From Centrapalus pauciflorus (taxonomy: Eukaryota; Streptophyta; Magnoliopsida; Asterales; Asteraceae): 64,000 bases of DNA. Under the pieces are notes generated by a model that was not told the origin of the DNA, made no database searches, and saw nothing but the letters and a program-made list of their open reading frames with translations. Below, piece after piece: positions 36,444 through 47,196 of the stretch; within the stretch, counting starts at the first letter, position 1, and each line of letters opens with the position of its first letter. A program made the translations under genes and the position numbers. The stretch lies in the NCBI GenBank assembly GCA_020465985.1, contig JAANYP010000724.1, positions 508,001 through 572,000 on the forward strand. Reading direction: 5' to 3'.

Positions 36444-37516
36444 TCTTTACTTTAGTTGATTCCATTTAATTTAGTTTATAAGCCTTGATTTCTATTAATT
36501 TATCACTCATTCACATATTTGAAAGTATGTATATTTATCATGTTGTTGTAATTAATTTTATTCATGATCATATATCCCACACATCCTGTTTCATGGCTAC
36601 ACACACACATTTACACATATATATAATAATTTTGTTAATTATCTTGTTAATTTATGCGTCGTTCATGTATTTTATTCAAGATATTCGAATTTAGGGAGTG
36701 GGGTTTCGACTTTATGTACTAAATTCGAATATATGCTAAACTTGAAGCCATCAAATTCGAACATAGGTTCAAATTCGAAGCTTCATTCGAATTTAATGAC
36801 CAAATTCGAAGCCTCATTCGAATTTAATGACCAAAATCAAATCCTTGGTTCGATTTTAGCTATATTCGAGTTTGTTCTTGGTTTCTCGAATTTGTTCATA
36901 TTTTACAGCTTTAAATCATGAATTTCTAAGTCTAAAATCATAAAATACTAAGTATTAAGCCTAGATTCGATTCTATTATACATAATCTATCAAAAATCTA
37001 GTTAAACTCAATCAAAATAGCTTTAAATCACATGATAATGATACATTCGAATTCTTTTCTTCAAAACCGAAAATATGAAAGTTAAAGATGTCGATTTTTA
37101 CCTCAAATTCGTTGTAGATTGTTGTTGATTATCAATTCCTGTAACTCTTTCTTGATTAAACTCCAACTTGTTTGCAAATTATAATGATTTTTGATGAAAT
37201 TGTGAGTTATTTAGAGAGAGAGTAGAGAGAGAAAGTAGAGAGAGAGTCTGATTTCTTAGTTAGTGTTTAAATGATCTAAATTACGTTTATATACGTCATC
37301 TAGTTATATTTGCAACTTAACCTACTATTACTTTTGTATCTTATATTTCGTTTATTTAATTATCTTTAATAATTTATTAAATCATAATTTAAATATTTAT
37401 ATAATTTAATTAAATATTTCAAAACTTAATTAAATTATAATTCAAATAATGTAATAAAATTACATTATTGGTTCGATAATTAGATAATTAAATTAGCTAA
37501 AGACTAGGTTGTTACA
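34930..37516 (-). mobile_element. Solo LTR of a Tekay-like Ty3/gypsy element, 2.59 kb
   Basis: Flanked by perfect AATCA duplications and bounded TG...CA. On the minus strand it begins TGTAACAACCTAGTC and ends GGGTCTTTCA. It holds no PBS, polypurine tract or coding region, so it is what remains after LTR-LTR recombination. Minus-strand features echo the LTR at 56105-58057 (a CAGG-TAAA...GCTGGACC stretch and a GTAGCTAGCCC block), so it is a relative of that family. It contains a (TA)n run at 36379-36440, AG-rich runs near 37215-37250, a ~50-bp near-repeat of GCTCATGCACTGCACT words at 35320-35400 and many ATTCGAA words at 36685-36900. Confidence 0.88.
36379..36440. repeat. (TA)n microsatellite inside solo LTR
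   Basis: About 31 TA units. Confidence 0.95.
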
Positions 37517-37521
37517 AATCA
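37517..37521. repeat. Target site duplication of solo LTR, right copy (AATCA)
   Basis: Identical to 34925-34929. Confidence 0.9.
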
Positions 37522-37985
37522 GTTACTTTGACTCGGATTATGCTGCAGATCTGGACAGACGGATGTCGCTTACGGGTTACGTGTTTACACTCGGTAATGC
37601 GGTGATAAGCTGGAAGGAAACACTTCAACCATCAGTAGCTTTATCCACTACTGAAGCAGAGTATATGGCGCTAACAGAGGCGTCCAAGGAGGCAATATGG
37701 TTGAAAGGTCTGATTGGTGATCTAGGGATAGATCAAGAGAAGACGTCGATACACTATGATAGCATGAGTGCTATTAGTCTGGCGAAGGATCAAGTCTTCC
37801 ATGATCGTACGAAGCATATTGATGTTCGTTACCATTTCATTCGATCTGAGTTGCGAGTCAGAGTCGTGAAAATAGGTACGAAGAATAATCCAGCGGATAT
37901 GTTAACAAAGACAATTCCAGAAGTGAAGTTCAGAAGTTGCTTAGATGTGCTGAATGTTGGAAATTGGAATTTACGTTTGACTTAA
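37522..37985 (+). pseudogene. RNase H, Tnt1-like copia (separated from RT by solo LTR)
   Basis: Motifs YFDSDYAADLD (catalytic Asp), ALSTTEAEYMALTEA (Glu), IHYDSMSAISLAKD and TKHIDVRYHFIR, ending NPADMLTKTIP and a TAA at 37983. It is the same frame as RT once the solo LTR and one target duplication are discounted, showing that the solo LTR's parent inserted into this codon series. Confidence 0.92.
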
Positions 37986-38004
37986 CTAAAATCAAGGTGG
38001 AGTT

Positions 38005-38278
38005 TGTCAATAATATAGTGACTTTACTAAGTCAAAGGTGTAGATTGTCAATAGGCAATAGTTAGAGGGGAATAGGTGAAAATTTGTCCCAATATATAGA
38101 TACAAAAGAGAAAAAGCAGTGATCTAGTTTTCATCACAAATTCGTATACACACAGAGTTTCATAACTTCTTCTTCTTCTTGATTGTTTCATTTTCATGTA
38201 ATTACATTCTCGATCTTCTCAATAAAATTCCAAGTTCTTCTCATTCTTTAATTTGATTACTTATGTATAACCACAACA
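38005..38278 (+). repeat. 3' LTR of Tnt1-like copia
   Basis: TGTCAATAATATAG ... ACCACAACA, 274 bp, collinear with 30375-30649. It is preceded by the purine tract AAGGTGGAG. Confidence 0.92.
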
Positions 38279-39109
38279 AAATAACAAAAATTAAAAATCT
38301 AACCCAAACAAGCAAACCTAAATATGATAAATGTGAAGAACAAGGAACGATTGTACCTGATCACTAGTAAGGAAGAATAGGACCAAAGATATAACTAAAA
38401 AACTATCAGCCTGAGAAATCCTCGTGATGTCGAACCCCCTCTCCATATGCCCAGTTCTGCTGTTCATGATATGTCGTAGCTCTCTGCCCAGGTGGTCAAA
38501 TTTCAGTCTAATAAAAATTTTTTTGTGGATGCTTGTTAGATCATATAAACATTTCATAGAACCTACCCTCCCCAACTTAGACCATTGTGATGTCCTTGTA
38601 ACATAAACACACTTATAATGAGCAGACAATGAACACAATCACATTTTTAATAAAATTATTTGCTTATTTGGGATAGATAAAACTAAATAAAAGTACACTT
38701 AAGTCTTGAAACAACTAAAATTGGGTTGGAAATCCTCCCCAACTTAGTTGGTGACACTAACATTTAAGTAAAACAAAGAAAAAATAAAACAATCCACCTT
38801 TTCGTAGGGAATCACGATTGCACCTAGCACGTGCAACAAGCCGTTAAACCCCTCGGTATCCCGAGTGGACGAGTGTTGTCTCGTGAGGGTATCCAGAAAC
38901 ACACACAAAGTTCTCTGGGTTGCCTCCCAGGAAGCGCTAAGTTTTACGTCTTCAGCCAGACGACTGCTCCTATACTAGTCTTACTCTATTCAGGATCCTC
39001 TAATTTAATTATTTCAGAGACTAGCATATTATTAGTGGCCCATAACTTTAAACTGTGTCTAATGGAAACCATGGTATTTTGGAAACTGATAATAATTTTT
39101 CATTAGAGA

Positions 39110-39710
39110 AGGAGTCCCTAATGTGATCAGTTAAGTCTAATGGGAGAACTTGGAGCCTAAATAGGTGGTTGGCAACAACATTCTCAGTCCAACCTGCTAC
39201 CTCTTTATTTTACTAACACTTGTAGTAGAGCTTTAGCATGTGCCTCCGTCAGATGTGATGAAATAATGACTGGAAGAGTGTCATTCTGACCTAAGAATGC
39301 ATACTTCAAATGCACAGGCAAGGTTTTTATCTCTTAGTAACATGTGGTGGTTCTATTGAAGGCCTTGCAGATTGAGGCATATCAGTTGGTAGCTTTTCAG
39401 TCTTATGGGTCCACGATGGTTTTTTAGGTTTCAGGGTGGAATCCATGACTGCCTCAAGTTCATTGCATTGCTCAGAGTTCCACATAGTAGTGTCGTGCTC
39501 AACAAAGAATAATTCAGTGGTGTCCTTGGCACTGATTAGTGAACCGTGTTGCTGCACAAGCTCATCCACCACATCGATCATCTAGCATTCTGAATTAATT
39601 GAAGCAGTGATGGAAGCATTGAACACGTTTAATCGCAGCTTGCGAGTCCCAAAGGCAATATATACAGCTCCCGTTCTACAATTGATTTGAGCATTAATTA
39701 TAGCTATGAA
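39110..39710 (-). pseudogene. Pol remnants: RT start fused to RNase H end, Athila-like
   Basis: The minus-strand frame at 39327-39581 is the protease-RT linker (SWTHKTEKLPTDMPQSARPS). Then comes LPVHLKYAFLGQNDTLPVII near 39310 (the conserved start of Athila-type RT). After a stop it passes to ENVVANHLFRLQ near 39175, the normal end of RNase H, and DSFSNEKLLSVS near 39115. The RT core is missing between them, so a large deletion joined distant parts of pol. Confidence 0.7.
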
Positions 39711-39714
39711 CGGT

Positions 39715-40053
39715 CTACCTAAGATAATGGCCGGTTGGTTGAATCAAAAAGAACTCTGTATCTAGGACTAAGAAGTCAACCGGATAGTAAAAATCTTCTA
39801 CTTTTGCTATAACATCCGACAAGATACCCCTTGGATTATTCGTTGACCGATCTGCCAGTTGTAGAATAACATCAGTGGTTTGTAACTGGCCAAGATCATG
39901 GTTGTCGAACATATTTCCAAACAGAATGTGTAAACTGGCTCCAAGTTCGAGTAATGCCTTTTTGATCTGCACGTTGCCAATTATCACTAGAATCAGAGGT
40001 GATCCAGGATCTTTCATCTTTGGTGGCAAGGAATTAGAGATCACTGCACTCAC
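39715..40053 (-). pseudogene. Aspartic protease, Athila-like gypsy
   Basis: Retropepsin-like protease that would cleave Gag-Pol. It shows SLPPKMKDPGSPLI, then ALLELGASLHILF, where the usual catalytic D(L/S)GA appears as ELGA (the Asp is replaced by Glu), then LQLADRSTNNPRGILSDVIA and FYYPVDFLVLDTE. Pattern and spacing are typical of Athila/Tat gypsy elements. The altered catalytic residue and the stop/frameshift at 39715 argue that it is inactive. Confidence 0.82.
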
Positions 40054-40367
40054 ATGCTCGGTTAAGTTGATCTGCTTGGGAAGCGAGACCTTAAACTTTC
40101 TTTTCTGCGTGCCGAGTTCTTTTAGACATAAGAGGGTATTTGTTGAATAGCCTTGACCAATGGGATATTGATCTTAACTTGATTAAATAAGTCTCACAAA
40201 TCCTCTGGTTATGGACCTCTCTTGCCATAGGGGGAAGATTTCGGATATTCTAGAGCTGCGGGGTAAGAAGGAGGAGCTGTGGTGTCCTGATCATTAATCG
40301 CATCCCCAACTTTGGGAGTCGGGATATCTGCCTTGATCGATTCCTTGAAAGTAACATTTTTAGAACC

Positions 40368-40800
40368 TTACTTCTTTTTAAAATCCGCTGTCTCATCGTA
40401 CACGACCACAGTGTCGGTGTCTTCTTCTATCTCTTGTTCCTTTGGCATTTCGATCTTATTATCTACATTTCTACCACTTCTCAGGGTAGTCACCTTGGAT
40501 ACTTCATTAACCTCATGGTTCTTCTCTTTGCCGTGTGCATGCGAAGGGTTCCGAACAGTGTTACTCGAAAGCTTCCCATCCTCTCGTCTTGTGAGCGATT
40601 CGGCTATCTGACCCATTTGGCGGCTCAACATCTCGTTAAAAGCCAATTGTTGCTTCATGAATTCTGTGAACTCTGAAAATTGTGAAGAACTCGTATTCGT
40701 CTCCAAATGAAAATGAGGTTGATCACGTTGATTCGAATTGTAATATCGTTCATCCTTAGCAGTAGAATTTTAACCATATTGATATTCTCTTCGTTTGGTT
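40368..40800 (-). pseudogene. gag C-terminal part, Athila-like gypsy
   Basis: The frame has FSEFTEFMKQQLAFNEMLSRQ, a short coiled coil, then the Athila-type motif VTTLRSGRNVDNKI near 40470 and an acidic stretch leading toward protease. Upstream sequence to 40862 is out of frame but matches the region after the gag PGWR motif. The rest of gag is at 54449-55335. Confidence 0.78.
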
Positions 40801-40862
40801 CATACCTTGGATTAGACTGATGATCGGTAGGATGATCATTTTTCCATCAAAAAGTTGGATTA

Positions 40863-41977
40863 TGTAGGTCCCAAAAGGTTTCCCTAGTGTATTGTTCTAA
40901 GCTGTAGAGGGGGAGGGGGGGTGAATACAACAATTTAAAACTCAACACACTTTTCTCAATGTTTGTGTATATTATCAACAAGTGTTAATTACAAACAAGC
41001 TTGAACTGCGGAAAGGTTCAAGCTGAGATGACAGATACAACAGTTGTTCAACTAATCTAAGACACACTCAGACTAGATACAATGACTACACTCACTTAGA
41101 TGCACTCACTGATTTTACAAGACACAGATGGACAGCTTGAGTATGAACATCTTAGACACACGTACTGTTATATTCAAGCAGACTTGCATGCATGAAAAAC
41201 ACACTTTAATGCACGATCTGATTTCACACTCTTGGTTATCTCACAATCCTTAGAAGCTTCTTTTTATACTCTCACTGAGAATCTCAGTGAAGCTTCTTCA
41301 TTGGACAGATGAGATAGTGGGATGTCTTTCCAAAAGGACAAGACACCTTTTCTGCACATTCTGATAAAGCAGATTTGTCTTCATATGGCAGAATCTTTGT
41401 CTTTTTCTTTTTGTTACTGTTTTATAAGGCTTTAACCAAAAGAGGAATGTCAAGTTTGCATCTTTCTTCTTTTGTTAAGGCCATTTTGATATAAGAAAAG
41501 GTCTGTCACCCTTTTCAGATATTCGTTTGTCTTCATGTAACAGAATAGCGTAGGCAGGCGGTGCAGTTTCTGTTTTCCACTTTGTCTTCGACTTGTAAAC
41601 CGATCTTGTAGCCAAAAACAATACATGAGGACTTGGAAACGTATTCCATAAAGTGTTCAACCTGTTCACAAAGAACAGGTTCTGTTCACAAAGAACAGAA
41701 CACTTAGAATCTGCCCACGCTGCTCAACAGAACAGAGCAGCGTAGACAGTTTATGTCCAGCCTGTTTAGCAGACAGAATAGCTTGGACAATCTGCCTTTG
41801 TTGCAACGAATGCAACAGGGTAAACCGCTTTGGCTGATATTGCAAATCACTTTTCAGGTTTTAAATAAGGCGTAAACAGGCCTTAAATTATACCTTCAAG
41901 TGCATCAAACAGGTTTGATTAAAAGTCTCCCCCTAAGATGTAGAGCAGGTTTGACTGAGGCCTTTTTGTGACTAACA
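40863..41977 (-). repeat. 3' LTR of SIRE-minus
   Basis: TG...CA (plus strand TGTAGGTCCCAAAAGG ... TTTTTGTGACTAACA), 1,115 bp. TATA box complement at 41261-41270. Two tandem copies of the TGTTC...GAACA palindrome at 41661-41700. Confidence 0.93.
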
Positions 41978-42309
41978 ATCTCCCCCTATTTGCAATAGAC
42001 AGTCTAAGCTAATTCTATCAATAATCACTATACATTTTACAATACATTTTGTAGAAATGAAATTACAATATTAAAGTAAAGTAAAAGATCAGTTTATATA
42101 TACTGAATTTTGTTTACATAAACAACACATGTTTCTACAAAAGTATAACTGATGTACTAGTGTATATTACAACTGATGTATAAATAAAAGTTACAACTAA
42201 TGCAACTAAGTACAACTAATGTACAAGAAAATTCAATTATTTGGACTGTTGATGATGGGAGCAGATAATGGCAAGCCTGTCCAACAGATGGACAACTTCC
42301 ATTCTTCAC
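41978..42309 (-). other. 3' untranslated region of SIRE-minus with polypurine tract
   Basis: The complement of ATCTCCCCCTATTTGC next to the LTR is the polypurine primer. The rest is AT-rich, with ACTGATGTA-like repeats, as in SIRE-plus 8628-8929. No gene is seen. Confidence 0.75.
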
Positions 42310-45300
42310 CTACTCAGAGAGGTGGACTTGATGAAGTGGTGGTGGCAATCCTTCTTCAAACATTCTTTCCAGCTCATCCCTGGTTTCCTCCAAGTCTTGT
42401 ATTTCAACTCTAAGGAACATAATATTGGGATGTTCAAGCTCCCCTCTTTCATAGAAGCCTTTGAGCTGATCCCAGATGGCTGCTCTCCACTTACTGGATT
42501 GCATGAAGGAGTTTGCAAGTCTGAATGCTACAAGCTGTTTGAGACCAACTTTGTGTAGGTCTGATGCTCTCTGAAAGCATTTCTTCTTTATTAGATGATC
42601 TATAAATAATGCCCCCAACTCAGGTTCCTCAATCAGCTTGCCTTCTTCAAATTCTACTCCTTTGGGCAGGCTGTAGTCAACTCCTTTGATCTCTACTGCA
42701 TAGTCACCTTGTTCAATTAAGATCAGGAGTTCCTCCAGCTCTCGATCCTTTCTATTCCTCTTGGCCTTTATTTTGGGGTAAGTCACAGAGACACCCTGAT
42801 ATAGTTCTTCTGAGATTAGGCCATGGTCTTTCACTCTCTCCATCGGCTTTTTGACATATGCCCTGATAATCTTAGCCGTTTCAGACTTAGACTGGCTCAG
42901 GGCAACTGCCAACTCAACCCATTCCCTGTACCCCATTTGTGCAACATCAGTGTAGTCATAAGATTCCAGTTCTGGGCATGTTGCACCCATTCTGGTTATT
43001 TGCAATTTTCACTGTTTGCCTTTTCTTGATATGGGCACAACTTTGACAATAGATTCCTTGGCAATTCTTCTATCAGCAACATCGGAGAAGTTTTTCCTTG
43101 CCAGGTTGTCAAAATGAATTTGGGCCCTTACAGAGGATGCTTGTTTGGATTTGGTCACTGAGTCCAGAGCACCTTATTCCTTACCACCTTCCTTTTCAGT
43201 TGCTGACTCCTTAGCAGCTTCAATCAGTTTTCTTTGCACCTCTAAAGAAGGCATTTTTATTTTGCTTGCCTCTTTGAGTGCAAAGGATCTGGCAGAGGCT
43301 TGTTCTTTTCTTAATTTTTCCAGGGCTTTGAGCTGTTCATCTCTGAACTCATAATATTTTTCCATAGGAAGACCCATTTCCTTAGCCCTTGCTCTGTCAA
43401 ACTTCAGCTGTGCTGCTTTCTGGTGGTCAGGGTCAGCAATTGCTTTTTCTTTTCCTTTAGCTGTTGTAATGGGAACAGCTTCAGGAATATCTTCCTCTTC
43501 TTCTTCTTCTTCCAGAATTAGATGCCTCCTTTTGCCGCTTGGCCTGTCCTCAGGAATGGATTCCTCCCCCTTAGATTGTGCAAGGTTTGGAGATCCAGCC
43601 TGAGTAGGCTGAGCAGTTCAGTTTGATGAGAGGCACCTTCAACTGGACCTGTACCTGTTACAGATGCACCTATTGTTTGACCAGTAGATGCTGATTTCTC
43701 CTTAGTAGAAGAGGTTTTCTCCCCCTTAGACTTAGTCTTCTAGGCAGACAACATCTACCCCTTTGAAGGAGATGGTACAGCACCTTCAACAGCTGGTCTG
43801 CTCGAAGAAACAAATTTAGCAGGCTTGGCAACAGTTTTGGCAGCAGGCTTGGGGCCAACCAGGCTATGCACTAAGAAAGCCAGATTGTCCTTCACCTCTG
43901 CAAGTTGGGAAATACAGGTTTAAAGAGAGGAGGATTGTGTATCAGCAATAGAGGACAGCTTGACAAGATTTTCTCTCTCAGAAGCTGTGAATAGCAAACT
44001 TTGAAGCTGTGCAAGATGTAACTCAAGAGAGTCCTGCACATCATCAAGATTTGCTGACACAGAATGTTATAGAGAAACAATTAGAGAGTTTAAGCTGGCT
44101 AATGTATCTGGAAGGGTGGTAGTGCAAGTAGTGAGGAGAGTTGACAGCTGTTGGGATATGGCTGTCATGGAGGACATAGAGTCTTGTTGGTGTGAAAGAA
44201 TTGAGGAGAGGGAAGTGGGGATATTTTACAGCTATGTAGTAAGTGCAAGCAGCTGTGAGGAGTGGTCAGCTTGAGGAGTGGATGGAAAGGAATTCTTGAA
44301 CAAATCAAAGAACCCCTGAAGCTGGACAGACACAGAGTCTGAGATTATGGATGGTAGAGCAGTCATGGAGTTTTCCAAAGATCCAACTTTGTTGGTCAGC
44401 AAGGAAAGCTAATCCTTCAAAGGAAGATCTTTGGGGGAAGGAGGAGTATGGGTAGACTGTTTGGATTGGGTAGATGGGGATGAATGAGATGATGATGATG
44501 AGGCAAATGTTTGGGGATGTGATGGAGAGGGAAGGGTGACTCTTGACAGAAGCTCCATAGCTTGGGCAAAAGTAATATGGCCCAGCTTGGAGGGGTCAAT
44601 GTTTCCCTCAGCAGTGGCTGTAGCTGCTTCATCAGGAGAAGGGGTAGAGGTTGGTAGCCTTTCAGATGTTGCTTGTGTTGCAGCACCTTCATTAAGGCCT
44701 TGGGTGGTTCCCTCTGCAGCACCTTGGTCTAAAGATTCCTCATTATGGGGAGATGAAATGTCCATTTCAACATCAGCAGTGGTGAAACCTGCTGATGGAG
44801 TTTGCATATGAGGAGCAGCCTCACCAGAGGGATGGTATGTTCCATGAGGTTCATCAGCTTGGATGTTGGTCCTTCAGCAGCTGTTGGGTGTACAACAACT
44901 GTATCTTGAGGAGCAGAGATTGGAGGTTGATCTACTGGATGGTCAAACCCAGCAGGCTTGGCACCTCGTGCAGACTCAGGGTGTGAATAAGTATGGGGAG
45001 GAGACTGTGTGGACTCAGTATGGAGTGGAGTGAACTCCTGTCTTTCAATATTCTCAGCCTGTTGGGAGGCTGGAATAGTTGATGTGGTAGTCTCCTTTTG
45101 TACAACTGGTTCCTGTTAGGAGGAACCAGAGGGCCGAGGCTGACTCAAGGTAGACTCTTGTTGGAGTGAAGCATGCTCCAAATGTTCTGAAGCTTCTCCC
45201 AAAATAGGAGAAGCAACAGTGGTTGCTTCTTTTTCAACTGAACCCTGTTGAGAGGGAACAGAGGGGCTGGTTTGGGCTGTTGATTTCTTTCTGGCAATGG

Positions 45301-46509
45301 AATTGCGTTGGTATGATTTGAGAGATGAGATGGATGATCGATGTTGTGGAGAGGTGATTAAGGGTTCTGTTTGGACTGGTTGGGAGACTGGGTCAGAAAC
45401 AAGTGGGATGGCTTGTTCCATAGTCTCAGGTGTCACAGAGGCACCAGCCACAGAGGCTTCAGGTTCAACAAATGAACCAGGGTGAGAAGCCTGCTCCCCC
45501 TCAGCCACAGAGGCTGATGGGGCAGACTTTGACTTGGCTGTTTTAGCCTTCTTGAGGAGAGGCTCAGCTTCAGTCGTTTCCAGGGTCCTTTTAACAAATT
45601 TGACCCTAGATTTGGATTTTCCCTTGGGAGCAGTCTCTGGATCCACCCTCACAGAAGAGGGTCCTTCCACCAATCCTAGCAACCTTCTCATTGGTGTTGA
45701 CAGAGGAGGTTCATTTGGGAGAACAGGAGTATAGAAAACTCTATTCCCTATTATAGGGAATGCAACAGTACGAAGTAGAGGCTGAGAGTTATAGAGTTGC
45801 TCACCACAGATGTGTTTGAAAATAAGACTTAAAAACCTGGGATTTCGAACAGCAGCTGGATGTGTTTCCTGCTGCACCAGGTTTCTCAAGTTCATGAAAA
45901 TCCATCATGCCATGTTGATTGTAGTCCCATCCACAAGCTGTAGGACTATTGGAATCTCATCACGGCTGAGTTGGTCGAATGAACCAACTTTCCTGCTGAA
46001 GCACATCACCACTGAGACAAACAGGAAACTGTAGGTTGGAGACAAATCCTTCCTAAACAGAGTATCTCCAACTTTGGGTTCTGCTACACCACAGAAGTGT
46101 AGAAGATTTCTCATCTGTTCATCTTCAGGCTGTGGCTGATCATAGGTTTCAGCCACAGGGAGACGAAGAGCTTCCCTGATCAGACGAGTAGTGATCTCAA
46201 TGGTCTGAGTCCCACTGAGTATGGTTCCCCTGATGATTTTGGTAGAAGGGTCATAAGAACAGGTATACCAAAATTCATATACCATCTCCTAATACAGGAC
46301 ACCAGGAGATGCAGTCATTGCGTAGTTCAGTGGGTGAACCTTCAGAAACTCCATCATGTCTTCATATCCTTTTCCCCCATAATTTTTAGGGATGGTTAGG
46401 TTTGCAAGGTAGTTGGTAGGTTTCAATTCAGCATCGTGGTAACAGACGAGTGTTTATGCACATCGTTACCAACGAAAACTGGAAGAAAGGGGTTGTTTTG
46501 GTGAGCCAT
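42310..46509 (-). pseudogene. Giant third ORF (env-like by position) of SIRE-minus
   Basis: ATG complement at 46507-46509, same start as SIRE-plus; about 1,400 codons. The architecture is identical: conserved N-terminal ~300-residue domain (MVYEFWYTCSYDPSTK near 46285, DLSPTYSFLFVSV near 46040, NEPPLSTPMRRLLGL near 45715), low-complexity Ser/Pro/Thr/Gln region, Ser/Leu coiled coil (44050-44400), Lys/Glu coiled coil (43174-43450), and C-terminal domain (QMGYREWVELAVALSQSKSE near 42940, FQRASDLHKVGLKQL near 42570). Stops occur near 46430, 46290, 45900, 45117 and elsewhere, plus frameshifts in the middle. The outer domains are much better conserved with SIRE-plus than the middle. Function unknown; no signal peptide or clear membrane anchor is seen. 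Confidence 0.8.
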
Positions 46510-46613
46510 TTGGAAAGTAGTGACAGTAGTAGCACAGGACACTTAGTCGAGGTTTAGGGTTCTTTGGAAGTTATGGAAGTAGTGAGGAAGATGAAGATGA
46601 AACAGTAGATGGG

Positions 46614-46621
46614 TATTTATA
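46614..46621 (-). promoter_or_regulatory. Conserved TATA box upstream of third ORF, SIRE-minus
   Basis: The reverse complement reads TATAAATA, 105 bases before the ATG at 46509, in the same TCAAATCCTATAAATACC context as at 4361-4378. Confidence 0.55.
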
Positions 46622-47196
46622 GGATTTGAATGTGAGTGGGTATGAGAGAGAAAAAACATTGGGCGGTTGATTTGAAATGTTCGTTAACGGAAAACGGAAT
46701 GGTTGTCCATGTCAGAACGGTTGTCAGACCACTTGAGCCCTTTTTAGTCACTAACAGACGTTAACCCACATTATCTGCAGTAATTAAGTTAAATAAAAAT
46801 AGAAATTAAATAACTTAATTGTGAAGAAAGGTAATTAAAACTGACGGTCTAAGCTGTTTGGTTAAACCTGTGATGAGCAGGGTCATCACAAGCTGATCAT
46901 TCTTCAGGCTGTTCATTCAACCTGTTCAGCTATGTAAGAACAGGTTTTGTTCAATAGATGATCAGGTTAAAAGACAATGTCTTGTATGACAGATTGAGAG
47001 AGTGAGCAGGTTGGAGGTTTGATCATCAGACTAGGTTTGAAATGAAAGCTGATATTGTCAAACCTGTTATATGCTCAAGCTGTTCAAGTTTTCAGAAATT
47101 GGCTAAGTATAGAACATGTATAACCTGTTCTGTCTAAGCTGTTCTGGGAAACTTGAACATGGTGAGACATATAATAACTTAGAACATATATGAAAC
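46622..47196 (-). other. Non-coding spacer between pol and third ORF, SIRE-minus
   Basis: Mirror of 3796-4368: many short AACAG(C/G)(T/C)T words on both strands near pol, then promoter-like sequence. No ORF is supported. Confidence 0.7.

Larger units (their letters stand above)
30375..38278 (+). mobile_element. Tnt1-like (Tork lineage) Ty1/copia retrotransposon, split by a solo LTR
   Basis: LTRs 30375-30649 and 38005-38278, PBS at 30653, gag-protease-integrase-RT-RNase H in copia order, and a purine tract (AAGGTGGAGTT) before the 3' LTR. Flanks share AAAT, compatible with an eroded target duplication. The pol frame has several stops and frameshifts, and the RNase H is interrupted by the 2.6 kb solo LTR at 34930-37516. 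Without that insertion the element is about 5.3 kb, the usual Tnt1 size. Confidence 0.92.
38279..40862 (-). mobile_element. Athila-like Ty3/gypsy element, 3' part (internal deletion derivative)
   Basis: Minus-strand remains of gag C-terminus, protease, a short RT-start and an RNase H-end fragment, then non-coding 3' sequence (38279-39100) with the GGTTGCCTCCCAGGAAGCGC motif common in Athila-type elements. RT and integrase are almost wholly absent. The element continues at 54449-55335, being split at 40862/54449 by the SIRE-like insertion (flanks GATTA and GTTTA, four of five matching). Confidence 0.75.

Noticed and set aside
34930..37516. Insertion in RNase H as a MITE or DNA transposon
   Set aside because: No terminal inverted repeats beyond TG/CA; the 5-bp duplication and similarity to the Tekay-like LTR fit a solo LTR.
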